A stretch of DNA of 64,000 nt from Alkalihalobacillus sp. AL-G (GCF_030643805.1 NZ_CP094656.1:3596001-3660000), one strand, 5' to 3'. Positions 17,736 through 26,930 are shown, counted from the first letter of the stretch. Notes: generated by a model not told the origin, from the sequence alone. Translations and numbers: made by a program.

Positions 17736-17776
17736 TCGTAATGATTACGATTTGTAAATAGGAATGATTACGATTT
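17736..17776. promoter_or_regulatory. Tandem Zur boxes upstream of adcA
   Basis: TCGTAATGATTACGA at 17736-17750 is a perfect palindromic match to the Bacillus Zur operator. A second site, GGAATGATTACGATTT at 17761-17776, keeps one full half. Both lie between adcA and its likely promoter region. Confidence 0.85.
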
Positions 17777-17927
17777 ATAAAATATAATGATTCCTCTTAA
17801 ACCCTAAAAATCCAGCCGGTTCAATAAAATCGCTTAGTGACATTGAGGAAACGTCCCACAAATTTTAAGTTTCGAAACAAAAGATAATTGGGAAGATCCC
17901 GTTTTCTGAGTGAGTTTACACAGAAAA

Positions 17928-17995
17928 TCCCGAATAGTGGACTTTTTTATAAGTGTCCATTATTCGGGATACAGTTTAATCAAAGTACTGAGGCT
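17928..17995. repeat. Hairpin resembling a solo IS end
   Basis: ATCCCGAATAGTGGAC and GTCCATTATTCGGGAT form a long stem. On the minus strand the order GATTAAACTGTATCCC, TGGACA, then TTATAAAAAAG parallels the left end of the complete IS3-family element at 33049 (ATTTAATCTGTACCCC, AGGACA, TTTTAAAAAAGG). It may be an IS relic or a shared insertion target. Confidence 0.4.
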
Positions 17996-18092
17996 GTTTA
18001 ATGTCTATCATAATTTAGTTGAATAATGATTAAGAATGGATAATGCAAAGGAAAAGTTTTATTCGATGTCCTTAACATTTGTAAATTTACTA

Positions 18093-18329
18093 CTATGGTA
18101 CAATAATTAAGTAACACCCTATAAAAATAAGGACAATCGATCCAACAAATAGTGTGGCACCCGCTCCAATTGATATTGAGAAAAGATTGTTTATAACACC
18201 TTTCCACAAAATCTTTAATAAGAACTTTTCGTCTGAATCATTAGTGTATAAGTTTTGTAGATATATTGTTAAAACACTAATTGTCAATAAACAAATCCCT
18301 AAAAGTAATACGACCCAACCATTTTGCAT
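18093..18329 (-). CDS. Small two-segment membrane protein, unknown
   Basis: A 78-residue protein with two membrane segments, GWVVLLLGICLLTISVLTI and LFSISIGAGATLFVGSIVLI. A charged loop (NDSDEKFLLKILWKG) lies between them. ATG at 18327-18329 has GGAG 8 nt upstream; a GTG three codons earlier overlaps that site. It stands alone between adcA and minJ. No family recognised. Confidence 0.55.
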   Translation of the reverse strand: MQNGWVVLLLGICLLTISVLTIYLQNLYTNDSDEKFLLKILWKGVINNLFSISIGAGATLFVGSIVLIFIGCYLIIVP

Positions 18330-18480
18330 TTTGCTCACTCCAGTTTAATCGCTCCAAAGATATCCTCCAGCTCGGTACTTTATATACCCTTTTACTGTAC
18401 CATCAATCAAACCAGCATTTTTTTGAATTTATTAATATCCTTTATTTCGAAACAATTCCAGTTAATTATGAAAAACCACA

Positions 18481-19677
18481 CTACCCGATCGCCCTTTTGC
18501 GTTTGGCTTTTTCCGGCTGGGCGAAGAGCAGTCCGAGCTCATGATGCTCATTTTCATACAACGATCGTTGAACAAATCGAACTTCCCCGTTAAAATCAAG
18601 AACCTGGAGCTTACAATACGCAGCATTGCTCTGTAACGCCATGTAAAAATCCTCAACCCGCTCCATCGTGATTCCATTCACACGAGTGATACGCTCCCCG
18701 ATCGACACATTCATTTTCGAGGCAGGTGATCCCGGAATGATCCCAAGAACGCGGATCCCCTCATTTAATGCGCTGAAATAAGGTGCCCGTTCCACCTCAA
18801 GCTTTCGATAATATAAAATCAAGACAGTTCGGACGACCACCGCAAATCCAACAACAGCGATTCCGAACACAGGCAGATCGAAATATATGAGTGCAATCGA
18901 CCCCGCCAATAGAATCAATCCAAGCCAGAAAATACGTACACCAAACGCTTTTACTATCGGCCCAGGCAATGACTGAGAAACCGCATGGTGAAATCCGATT
19001 GCAAACGGCACAAGAGCCAAACCGACACCTGTTTCCCCAATTTGCAAAAACGGGAACCAGCTCGTCGTCGCAATCGTCGTTCCCGGCACGAGCACGAACA
19101 TCGGTACAAGCCAAATCCGACTGACGACATGTGCACCAATGCCTTTACCTCTTTTACCACGCAACAAAATCGGTGACGTATGCTCAGCACCAACAGATAT
19201 GAGCAGCACGCCTTCCATGACAAGAAACATCGCAACGAGCAACGCGATCATCCCTAGAGGTGCCCCTTGCAAACCCGCTATCCATGTATCAATCAGCTGG
19301 ACTCCCGTTTCAATCGGTGGAAGGTATGCTGCACTTACATAGGTTAACGCCCCTGCAAACACTGGATTCAAGAAATTTTTCCGTAAAGTAAGACCTAGAA
19401 GTATGTAAAACAAAGACATGACAGCAATGACGCCAAAAGGTAAAAACAGTCCAGCGAACACGCTTAAAACGGAAAAAATCAATCCGACTACGAGCCCTGG
19501 AAAAATCCCGCGCGCATAATCATCCAGCACATCATAAACCCGAACAAAAAAATCACTCCGCTCCCTTTTTACACGTGTCACCGCATGAATTCCGGTAAAG
19601 ATAAGAATGGCATAGAACAGAGGATTTAGGAAAAACCAGCCTGTCCCTTTTAAAATCTCAATTACTTGATCTATCAT
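18481..19677 (-). CDS. minJ: MinJ topological determinant (PDZ membrane protein)
   Basis: MinJ (YvjD) bridges DivIVA and MinD and restricts septation to mid-cell in Bacillus. The 398-residue product has six to eight membrane segments in the first 280 residues and a C-terminal PDZ domain (about 290-375: GIRVLGIIPGSPASKMNVSIG, then ERITRVNGITMERVEDFYMAL). It ends in a basic tail, EKAKRKRAIG. Its position next to ctpB matches B. subtilis. Start ATG at 19675-19677. Confidence 0.88.
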   Translation of the reverse strand: MIDQVIEILKGTGWFFLNPLFYAILIFTGIHAVTRVKRERSDFFVRVYDVLDDYARGIFPGLVVGLIFSVLSVFAGLFLPFGVIAVMSLFYILLGLTLRKNFLNPVFAGALTYVSAAYLPPIETGVQLIDTWIAGLQGAPLGMIALLVAMFLVMEGVLLISVGAEHTSPILLRGKRGKGIGAHVVSRIWLVPMFVLVPGTTIATTSWFPFLQIGETGVGLALVPFAIGFHHAVSQSLPGPIVKAFGVRIFWLGLILLAGSIALIYFDLPVFGIAVVGFAVVVRTVLILYYRKLEVERAPYFSALNEGIRVLGIIPGSPASKMNVSIGERITRVNGITMERVEDFYMALQSNAAYCKLQVLDFNGEVRFVQRSLYENEHHELGLLFAQPEKAKRKRAIG

Positions 19678-19782
19678 ATTTGATAGCCTCCACTAGCTAA
19701 TCTACTTGTTTCTTTGTTCGTTTTAACTCCGTCTAAATAAAGTACGTCCCCTTATAGGATTCGTTACATCATAAAAAAGAAA

Positions 19783-19986
19783 GGGGATGACTTCACACAC
19801 TGGTGCCAATCTCCAAAAACAACATTTCCGCCTTTCCAAACGGCTGTTGTAAACGGAGTAAGACACTGGTGAATCATCCCTTACTATTTCGATATAGAAG
19901 TCCATCCATCCTGCTTTATAAACGAATTTAACGAAGGGTGCCTGTCACTTATTGAATTCGACAAAATTCAAGGAGTAACAGGACCC
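19783..19986. repeat. Two intergenic hairpin repeats between minJ and ctpB
   Basis: AAGGGGATGACTTCAC at 19782 is inverted, imperfectly, as GTGAATCATCCCTT near 19870, giving a 100-bp foldback. A second hairpin at about 19935-19986 pairs AGGGTGCCTGTCA with the reverse of TAACAGGACCCT around TTGAATTCGACAAAATTCAA. The second may help end ctpB transcripts, though it lacks a T tract. No gene is supported in the 313-bp interval. Confidence 0.5.
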
Positions 19987-19990
19987 TCCT

Positions 19991-21463
19991 TTATTTAAAC
20001 AGAACTTCGATTGCGGTTTGAAGCTGAAGGTCATATTTTCTTTGGTCGACTCTGTCCAGCAGCTTCTCTTCCATTTTACTCGCAGTTTCTTTATTCACTT
20101 TACCCGATACCGTTAGACCGTTAGCATTTTGGAAGGCACGGACGGCAGTTTCTGTTTCTTCATCAAAATAACCATCTGTCCTACCTGGATTGAACCCAAG
20201 CCCTTTCAAAATCGTCTGGACATTTTTCACCTGATCACCATTCATATCGAAGGCTAACGGTTTTTCAACCGTTATCGGACTTGCGTAAAAGTATTCAGGC
20301 TGCTTCACTTCGATCGTCGGCTTAACCCCTTTTTCATTGATCCAGTTGCCATCCGGTGTCAGCCATTTGAACATCGTAAGCTTGATGCTGCTTCCATCAT
20401 CCATATCGACCGCTTGTTGAACGGTTCCTTTACCGAATGACGTTTCACCAACAAGCTCGTATCCGCCCGCTTCTTTTAGCGCAGCAGCTAAAATTTCGGA
20501 GGCAGAGGCACTTCCGCGATCAATAAGACCGACAATCGGATACCCTCTCTCTTTCGATCTGGATGAGAAGAACCGCTGTTTTTCACCGTTCCGTGCTTCG
20601 ATCTGTACGATCGGTTCATCCTTGGTCACGAACAGCTTGGCAATGTTCTCGACGCTTTGGAGGTAACCGCCGGGATTACCACGAACGTCAACAATCAATC
20701 CATCAATTTCTTTATCTTCGAGGGATTTCAGCTGTTTTTCAAAATCATCAGCTGTGTCCTTTGAAAAGGACGTAATTCTGATGTGACCAATTTTCTTTCC
20801 ATCATTTTCAATTACATCGGAGTAAACCGTTTCAATCGGAATTTCATCACGCTTTACTTTAATCGAAAGCGTATCATTTACTCCAGGACGCTTAACTCCA
20901 AGTGTGACCGTCGTCCCTTTTTTACCACGAATTTTTAAAACGGCATCGTATAGATTAAGACCTTTCGTGCTCTCGCCATTAATCGAAACAATCTGGTCTT
21001 TCGGACGTAATCCTGCATTTTCAGCTGGAGAATCCTCAAACGGTGCTACGATCGTCACATAACCATCCATCATCGTAACCTCTGCACCTATTCCTTCAAA
21101 AGACGACTCAAGCGTATCACTGAATTGTTCAGCCGTTTCCGCATCCATATAAACGGAATAAGGATCGCCAAGGGTTTCTACCATGCCCTGAATCGCGCCT
21201 TCCAACAGCTTTTCCTTTTCAATCTTTTGATAATACTGCTTCGAAATCAATTCGTACGTTTTTTCAATCTTTTCAAATTCTTCGTCTGTTCCGGAACCTT
21301 CGCCTAAATCAATTCCGAGACTTTTTTCCGCGGCTTCTTCTAGTGGTGAGGAGCTTTCCTCATCTGAAAATAACGTCATTCCAGCATATGTTCCACCAGC
21401 ACCAACTGCAAGTGAGCCAGCGACGATTAATGTGATCACTTTCCCTTTCAAATTTACGTTCAT
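19991..21463 (-). CDS. ctpB: S41 carboxy-terminal processing protease CtpB
   Basis: CtpB is a secreted PDZ protease that triggers SpoIVFA processing and sigma-K activation during sporulation. The 490-residue protein has a signal anchor (7-28) and an N-terminal helical domain. A PDZ domain follows (about 118-200: GIGAEVTMMDGYVTIVAPF), then the S41 core with probable catalytic Ser320 (GSASASE), Lys345 (SFGKGTVQ) and Gln349. A C-terminal peptidoglycan-binding domain occupies about 405-470 (NVQTILKGLGFNPGRTDGYF). ATG at 21461-21463 with AGAGGTGAT upstream was preferred to a longer frame. Position beside minJ fits B. subtilis. Confidence 0.93.
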   Translation of the reverse strand: MNVNLKGKVITLIVAGSLAVGAGGTYAGMTLFSDEESSSPLEEAAEKSLGIDLGEGSGTDEEFEKIEKTYELISKQYYQKIEKEKLLEGAIQGMVETLGDPYSVYMDAETAEQFSDTLESSFEGIGAEVTMMDGYVTIVAPFEDSPAENAGLRPKDQIVSINGESTKGLNLYDAVLKIRGKKGTTVTLGVKRPGVNDTLSIKVKRDEIPIETVYSDVIENDGKKIGHIRITSFSKDTADDFEKQLKSLEDKEIDGLIVDVRGNPGGYLQSVENIAKLFVTKDEPIVQIEARNGEKQRFFSSRSKERGYPIVGLIDRGSASASEILAAALKEAGGYELVGETSFGKGTVQQAVDMDDGSSIKLTMFKWLTPDGNWINEKGVKPTIEVKQPEYFYASPITVEKPLAFDMNGDQVKNVQTILKGLGFNPGRTDGYFDEETETAVRAFQNANGLTVSGKVNKETASKMEEKLLDRVDQRKYDLQLQTAIEVLFK

Positions 21464-21794
21464 CCTATCACCTCTCGAGTTTGCAGGAAAAGGCACCACA
21501 CCTCCACGATGCGATGCCCCTATCACATGAGTAAGGTCCCCCGAATTCCGAACTGTTCTCCTACTCATTCTACTATATGAACAGCTTGTATCCTTTATGA
21601 ATCAAAATAAAGTTACCGTTCATTGTCATACACGGCATCTATTTATTAATGAAGTTAACAAATCAAGCAAGCTAAATTCATACTACTATACGAAAGGAAA
21701 AGGAACAAGGATTTAACCCGAATAAAATTCAGACTTTTTATGGAATTTTTTAGAAAGGATCAATCCAACTATGATGGAAGTATACTTGGTTAAG
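21464..21794. other. Intergenic upstream of ctpB
   Basis: No gene seen. AT-rich DNA leads into the 52-bp tandem array; no confident promoter for ctpB was found. Confidence 0.5.
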
Positions 21795-22350
21795 GATTTA
21801 CGGGACTGAACCTCCTTGATTTTAGGAGAATACGTCCTGGAAAAGCAATTTGCGGGACTCGATCTCCTATATTTTAGGAGAACGTGTCCTGGAAAAACGA
21901 TTTGCGGGACCCAACCTCCTATATTTTAGGAAAACGTGTCCTGGAAAAACGATTTGCGGGACCCAACCTCCTATATTTTAGGAGAACGTGTCCTGGGAAA
22001 ATGATTTATGGGACTCAACCTCCTAGTTTTTAGGAGAATATGTCCTGGAAAAGCGATTTACGGGACTCAACCTCCTATATTTTAGGAGGATGTGTCCTGG
22101 GAAAATGATTTACCGGATTCAACCTCCTAGTTTTTAGGATAATGAGTCCTGGAAAAATGATTTGCGGGACTCGACCTCCTAGTTTTTAGGAAAATGTGTC
22201 CTGGAAAAATGATTTACGGGACTCAACCCCCTAGTTTTTAGGAGAACGTGTCCTGGAAAAATGATTTGCGGGACTCAACCTCCTAGTTTTTAGGAGAACG
22301 TGTTCTGGGAAAATGATTTGCGAGACTCAACCTCCTAGTTTTTAGAAAAA
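21795..22350 (+). repeat. 52-bp tandem repeat array, 10.7 units
   Basis: Ten head-to-tail units of exactly 52 bp run from 21795 to 22314, followed by a decayed partial unit. Each unit has the order GATTTGCGGGACTC, AACCTCCTAG, TTTTTAGGAGAA, CGTGTCCTGGAAAAAT. GGAC/GTCC and CTCCTA/TAGGAG form a nested stem in each unit. Units differ by a few substitutions and there are no unique spacers, so it is not a CRISPR array. No reading frame spans it. Confidence 0.9.
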
Positions 22351-22389
22351 TGTATTTATATGAAATTCTTCAATTTTTGTTTTTTCACT

Positions 22390-22470
22390 AAAAAACAAGC
22401 CTCGGATCGTATCCGGAGCTTGTTCGTAAAAACGCAGCTTGTCCAATTGTCGACAAGCTGCGTTTTTTTC
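22390..22470 (-). terminator. Tandem terminators of the M23 peptidase gene
   Basis: Two hairpins lie after the stop on the minus strand. The nearer is AACGCAGCTTGTC with GACAAGCTGCGTT followed by TTTT. The farther is AACAAGCTCCGGAT with ATCCGAGGCTTGTT followed by TTTT. Confidence 0.8.
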
Positions 22471-22478
22471 GTTTCATA

Positions 22479-23696
22479 TTAGAAGAAGTTCAGTGGGTCG
22501 ATTGCATTTGTCTTATTTACATTCCATGAACCTTGGTGGATTTCAAAGTGCAAATGCTGACCGGTTGAATATCCAGTGCTTCCCATCAGTCCGATGGTTT
22601 GACCTTTTTTAACAGTTGAACCTGTACCAATATAACGCTTACGCATGTGTGCATAAACCGTCGTGTACGTTTGACCGTTGATGTAGTGGGCAATAAAGAT
22701 TACGTTTCCATAGCTTGTTGAATAGTACGACTTGATGACTGTACCCGCTGCTGATGCAACGATCGGAACCGAACCGTTTCGAGCAATGTCCACTCCCGGA
22801 TGCATCTCGCCCCAGCGTTGTCCGAATCCTGACGTATATATACCTGCTGCCGGTTTCATGAACATTCCGCCCGTTACTGTCGGTGTTGCTGCTGTTGATC
22901 CGCTATTTGCTGCCGCACGACGAGCTGCCTCTTGACGACGCTTTTCTGCTACAAACGCTGCTTGCTGCTTAGCAAGAAGATCTGCTTCGTCCTCCAGCTT
23001 GTGCAAATGTGCGTGCATTTGCTCTTCCTCAGCCTTTAAATCACTAAGCAAAGCATTTTTCTCTTGAACCTTTGCATTAAGCTCATCTTTTAGGGCTTCC
23101 AATTCATCCATTTGCTTTTTCAGGCCTTCAAGCTTTGATTCAACTTCCTTTTTCGCCTTTTCCACCGCTTTTTTATCCGCTCTATGCGCTTCTAGGATCT
23201 GTTTATCCTGCTCAGCGATTTGGTTCAAGGCAAAGACACGATCAAGGAAATCGCCAAAGCTCTGGGAACCGAGCAACACTTCTATGTATTGAACCGAACC
23301 GCCGTTTTCATACATCGCCGTTACACGACTCTTCAGCATTTCATCACGTTCAGCGATCCGCTTTTTCAACACTTCAATTTCGCCTTTAAGCTTTTCGATT
23401 TCCTCTTTTGTTTGTTGAATTTCATCCTCTTTTGTTTCAATCTTGCCTTGGGTGTCGGCAACCTGCATATCTAACTTCTTAATTTGGCCGTCCAACTGTT
23501 TCTGATGCTCTTTAAGCTCTTCTATTTTGTCTTTAGTTTCATCCTGTTTCGATTTGATTTCCGATCGTTTTTCCTTCACATCAGAGATTTTATCATCAAG
23601 TGAATTGGCAAGCGCTTCGTTCTCGGCAGTGATACCAGGAACGCTTCCAAGTAATAAACTTAGTGAAGCTACCGCTATAATCAGTTTCTTTTTCAC
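22479..23696 (-). CDS. Coiled-coil M23 metallopeptidase (EnvC-like)
   Basis: A 405-residue secreted murein hydrolase or activator. It has a signal peptide (1-25, ending near SVPGITA), then about 230 residues of heptad-rich coiled coil. An Ala/Arg-rich linker follows, then a C-terminal LytM/M23 domain (about 285-405) with zinc ligands in MHPGVDIA and GQHLHFEIH. EnvC-like proteins are controlled by FtsEX, and this gene directly follows ftsX, so it may be the FtsEX-dependent partner here (CwlO fills that role in B. subtilis). GTG at 23694-23696 with GGAGG 8 nt upstream was chosen over an ATG 5 codons earlier. Confidence 0.88.
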   Translation of the reverse strand: MKKKLIIAVASLSLLLGSVPGITAENEALANSLDDKISDVKEKRSEIKSKQDETKDKIEELKEHQKQLDGQIKKLDMQVADTQGKIETKEDEIQQTKEEIEKLKGEIEVLKKRIAERDEMLKSRVTAMYENGGSVQYIEVLLGSQSFGDFLDRVFALNQIAEQDKQILEAHRADKKAVEKAKKEVESKLEGLKKQMDELEALKDELNAKVQEKNALLSDLKAEEEQMHAHLHKLEDEADLLAKQQAAFVAEKRRQEAARRAAANSGSTAATPTVTGGMFMKPAAGIYTSGFGQRWGEMHPGVDIARNGSVPIVASAAGTVIKSYYSTSYGNVIFIAHYINGQTYTTVYAHMRKRYIGTGSTVKKGQTIGLMGSTGYSTGQHLHFEIHQGSWNVNKTNAIDPLNFF

Positions 23697-23800
23697 ACTT
23701 CCATCCTCCATTCATTTCATTTCCGTGTGTGTTCAAAAAGCTGGCAAACAGGGGTTTACTGACTGGCTTCCTTATTTGCCGGTTACTTCCTGAACATCCC

Positions 23801-24694
23801 CTACACTTTTAAAAATTTACGGACAGACGTCATGCTGCCCCATACTCCGATGAATGCTCCGATAACAACTAGAAGTCCTGCTAGTTGAAGCATGAGCGGA
23901 TAAACTGGTAGAAGCTGGAATAGAATTGTTTTCATGTTCATGCTGACCGCTTCATAAACGAATTGATAGGCAAAGGTCAGTATGCCGATCGGTATCAACG
24001 CACCTAGTACACCGAGTAGGAATCCTTCGACAAAAAATGGCCATCTGATGAATCCGTTCGTTGCGCCTACTAGTTTCATAATCTCTATTTCTCTACCACG
24101 TGTGACAATCGTGATTTTAATCGTATTGGCTATTAAAAACATTGCGGTAAATAACAGACCGACGATAAGCACCAAGCCGACATTACGGGCTGTATCCGTT
24201 ATCTTAAAAAGTTTTTCGACGGTTCCTTTTCCGTAGCGGACTTCGCTGACATATTGCATGGTTTCAATCTCTTCCGCAATATCAGGCGTGTCTTGAGCCC
24301 GTTCTGTTTTAACCGCAAAAGCATCCGGTAAAGGATTTTCATCTTCAAGAGACTCAAAGACTTTTCCTTCATCTCCTAAACTTTTAATCAGTTCCTTCAA
24401 ACCTTCTTCTTTTGGAACATACTTAACACTGGATACTTCCTCAATTTCCTCTAGTTTCTGCCCCAATTCCTGATGCTGCGCTTCCTCTGTTGTTTTATCT
24501 AGATAAACGCGAATTTCGACATCATCCTCGATCTGTGAAGCGATCGAGTTAATGTTTAATAGTAAAACGAGAAAAACACCAACTAACAGCAATGTAACTG
24601 TCACGGCACTGATTGAAGCGAAGGACATCCAGCCATTACGGCCTAGGCTCTTGAATCCTTCTTTTACGTGACGACCAAGGGTTCTAAATTTCAT
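23801..24694 (-). CDS. ftsX: Cell-division ABC transporter permease FtsX
   Basis: A 297-residue membrane subunit of FtsEX, which couples ATP hydrolysis to peptidoglycan hydrolase activation at division and elongation sites. There are four membrane segments: one near residues 22-45, then three in the C-terminal half. A large extracellular loop lies at about 50-165, with VEIRVYLDKTTEEAQHQELG. The conserved N-terminus is LGRHVKEGFKSLGRNGWMSF. ATG at 24692-24694 overlaps the ftsE end by 11 nt, and length equals that of B. subtilis FtsX. Confidence 0.95.
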   Translation of the reverse strand: MKFRTLGRHVKEGFKSLGRNGWMSFASISAVTVTLLLVGVFLVLLLNINSIASQIEDDVEIRVYLDKTTEEAQHQELGQKLEEIEEVSSVKYVPKEEGLKELIKSLGDEGKVFESLEDENPLPDAFAVKTERAQDTPDIAEEIETMQYVSEVRYGKGTVEKLFKITDTARNVGLVLIVGLLFTAMFLIANTIKITIVTRGREIEIMKLVGATNGFIRWPFFVEGFLLGVLGALIPIGILTFAYQFVYEAVSMNMKTILFQLLPVYPLMLQLAGLLVVIGAFIGVWGSMTSVRKFLKV

Positions 24695-25370
24695 AGCCGT
24701 AATCACCCCTTTGCTCGTCACGAGCGATGCGTCCGCCTTCAATCGCGATAACCCTTTTCTTAATCGTGTTTACAATTTCCTTATTATGGGTAGCCATAAC
24801 AATAGTGGTACCTCGATTACCGATTTCATCAAACACATCCATAATCCCCCATGCTGTGTCTGGATCGAGGTTACCCGTAGGCTCGTCCGCGATGAGAACC
24901 GGTGGCTTGTTGACGATTGATCGCGCAATCGATACACGCTGCTGTTCTCCTCCGGATAGCTCATCTGGCAAAAACCGCGCTTTGTTCTTGAGACCTACGA
25001 GATCCAATACTTCCATAACCCGTTTTCGGATAACCTTCGGGGTTTCCTCGATGACCTCGAGAGCAAACGCGACATTTTCATAGACAGATAGTTTCGGCAA
25101 AAGCTTGAAATCCTGGAAAACGACACCAATTTGTCTACGAACAAATGGAATATTCCGCTCCTTGACCTTTGTAAGGCTTTTACCGTTAATAATAATGCTC
25201 CCCTTCGTCGGCTTTTCCTGGCGGTACATACATTTAATGAATGTCGATTTACCCGCACCACTTGGACCGACTACATAGACAAATTCCCCTTTGTCGATAT
25301 GGACGTCTATCCCGTTCAGCGCCATAACGCCATTCGGATAGGTTTTCCATACGTCATGCATTTCTATCAA
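24684..25370 (-). CDS. ftsE: Cell-division ATP-binding protein FtsE
   Basis: A 228-residue ABC ATPase. Walker A GPSGAGKST is near residues 35-43, Q-loop VFQDFKLLP near 85, signature LSGGEQQR near 138 and Walker B PVLIADEPTGNLD near 155. It is the first gene of ftsE-ftsX, with the M23 peptidase downstream on the same strand. FtsE pairs with the overlapping FtsX. Confidence 0.97.
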   Translation of the reverse strand: MIEMHDVWKTYPNGVMALNGIDVHIDKGEFVYVVGPSGAGKSTFIKCMYRQEKPTKGSIIINGKSLTKVKERNIPFVRRQIGVVFQDFKLLPKLSVYENVAFALEVIEETPKVIRKRVMEVLDLVGLKNKARFLPDELSGGEQQRVSIARSIVNKPPVLIADEPTGNLDPDTAWGIMDVFDEIGNRGTTIVMATHNKEIVNTIKKRVIAIEGGRIARDEQRGDYGYEI

Positions 25371-25644
25371 ATTGATCCCACCCTATGTATTGTCTAGCTG
25401 TCAAATCTCTGCTGTTGTCGGAAACTCTATTTTATTTATTTCTATCTATTTTATCGGTTATATTGCTAGAATTGTTTGACAATATTTGTTGCACAGTCTA
25501 TTATAACATCTTATTTCGTCATTTTAAGGCAAATTCGTATTACATTTGTGTTTCAAATGTGCCCATATTTTGACAAAATGCGCATTGTGTATCGTACAGA
25601 TTAGTCGTTAAACTTCGACAGCATTTTACCTTTTCTACACTAAC
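25371..25644. other. Intergenic upstream of ftsE
   Basis: AT-rich interval that must hold the ftsEX promoter; no confident hexamer pair was identified and no gene is supported. Confidence 0.5.
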
Positions 25645-25679
25645 TTAAAAACTCCTTCTAGAAAATAGTCTAGAAGGAG
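25645..25679 (-). terminator. Terminator of the amidase-family gene
   Basis: CTCCTTCTAGA and TCTAGAAGGAG form an 11-bp stem, followed on the minus strand by TTTTTAAG. Confidence 0.85.
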
Positions 25680-25723
25680 CAAAAAATTTCTTATTTTGGT
25701 AAACACATGGTACTAGACTTGGT

Positions 25724-26620
25724 TTAAAAGAGTTGAGGGACCAGCGTTTTTGGTATTGAAACCTTAACAGTAATAAGTGGATTGACTATCTGACTAATTT
25801 TCAGATCACACGTTGCACTTAGCAGTCGATACGCATCTTCAAAGTCTAAGGCCATCGTTCGTTGAATATGTTGAACCGTCATGAGTAGAGCTCGTTCAAT
25901 GGTAGATTCGTAGCCCTCTCCCGAACAAAGGATCAGGTAAGAGTTGCTCGTCTCCACGACCGGACTTTCGATTTTCCAGTTTTCCGCCTTCGTTACGGTA
26001 AGCTGCACAGCACCGGCAACCTCAACACCCGTTCCATCGAGTTCACCGTCCCCCATCGCCGCATGCATATCGCCAAGTCCTAGCAAAGCGCCGTCATGGC
26101 GAACAGGAAGATACACCTTGCTCCCGGTCGTAATCTCCTTCGTGTCGAGATTACCGCCATGATCCCCAGGTGTTTCATTTTGAATGCTGCCTTTCGTTGG
26201 AGCAACCCCAATGACACCGACCATCGGCTGAACAGGAATCCTAATTGTTTCGGAAAAATGAATAATATTTTCGTTGATTCGTAGAATTTTTGTGGTCGTG
26301 TTGCCGATTTGGCTGCCAAGTGGTCCAAGCCCTGGCATCATTACCATCACGCCATAATCATTCAGTGTTATCTCGCCGACCTCGATACAAAGAACATCAC
26401 CTTTTCGCACGCCATTTATGTAAATTGGACCGGTTGCCTGATTGATTTTACCCGTTAAGTCTAGGTTGGTTCGGAGCGTGCGTTCATCCGTTATCCGTCC
26501 ACCGTAGCAGTCGTGCGTTTCGACCATGACCTTCTCACCAAGATCGATCGTATAGGTAGGATCATTTTCCGACGAAAAATGAGTGAACGTTCTGTCTCGG
26601 AATAAAGTTTTTATACTCAT
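25724..26620 (-). CDS. Acetamidase/formamidase family protein
   Basis: A 298-residue cytosolic hydrolase of the FmdA/AmdA family, which release ammonia from formamide or acetamide. Typical segments are MVETHDCYGGRITDERT (metal-site region), GPIYINGVRKGDVLCIEVGE and GDHGGNLDTKEITTGSKVYL. The acidic LLGLGDMHAAMGDGELDGTG motif is also present. The length is normal for the short bacterial subfamily. It is monocistronic with its own terminator. The actual amide substrate is not known. Confidence 0.88.
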   Translation of the reverse strand: MSIKTLFRDRTFTHFSSENDPTYTIDLGEKVMVETHDCYGGRITDERTLRTNLDLTGKINQATGPIYINGVRKGDVLCIEVGEITLNDYGVMVMMPGLGPLGSQIGNTTTKILRINENIIHFSETIRIPVQPMVGVIGVAPTKGSIQNETPGDHGGNLDTKEITTGSKVYLPVRHDGALLGLGDMHAAMGDGELDGTGVEVAGAVQLTVTKAENWKIESPVVETSNSYLILCSGEGYESTIERALLMTVQHIQRTMALDFEDAYRLLSATCDLKISQIVNPLITVKVSIPKTLVPQLF

Positions 26621-26930
26621 GAAAAAGCCTCCGCTTCAGATCATCGTTTTGCAGGTAATTATACCATGAGGAAATACATGTAATGGGTCCAATTGGGTTG
26701 ATTTACGGATGCCTCTTGACAATGATTTCAGGCGCTAATAGCCTGCGAAAATTGTAAGCGGACTATAGTCTGCATGCACCCGAATAAAGTAAAAATTCGC
26801 TTGTAAAATCATGTTCTTTTCACACAAACATTCACAGTTTCTAGTAAATGGTGCAGGTAGAGGCATGGAATTCCGATAATATTTTAACAGATAATGGGAG
26901 ATATTTACTGACTTAAATCCCCATATAAGT
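26621..26930. other. Intergenic between the amidase-family and YitT-family genes
   Basis: No gene or repeat is supported in this interval. It should contain the amidase promoter. Confidence 0.5.

Noticed and set aside
19723-19905. 60-residue minus-strand ORF between ctpB and minJ
   Set aside because: It lies over an inverted repeat, has no ribosome-binding site and no recognisable features.
21795-22350. CRISPR array
   Set aside because: The 52-bp units repeat over their full length without unique spacers, and no cas genes are present. The same holds for 51379-51806.
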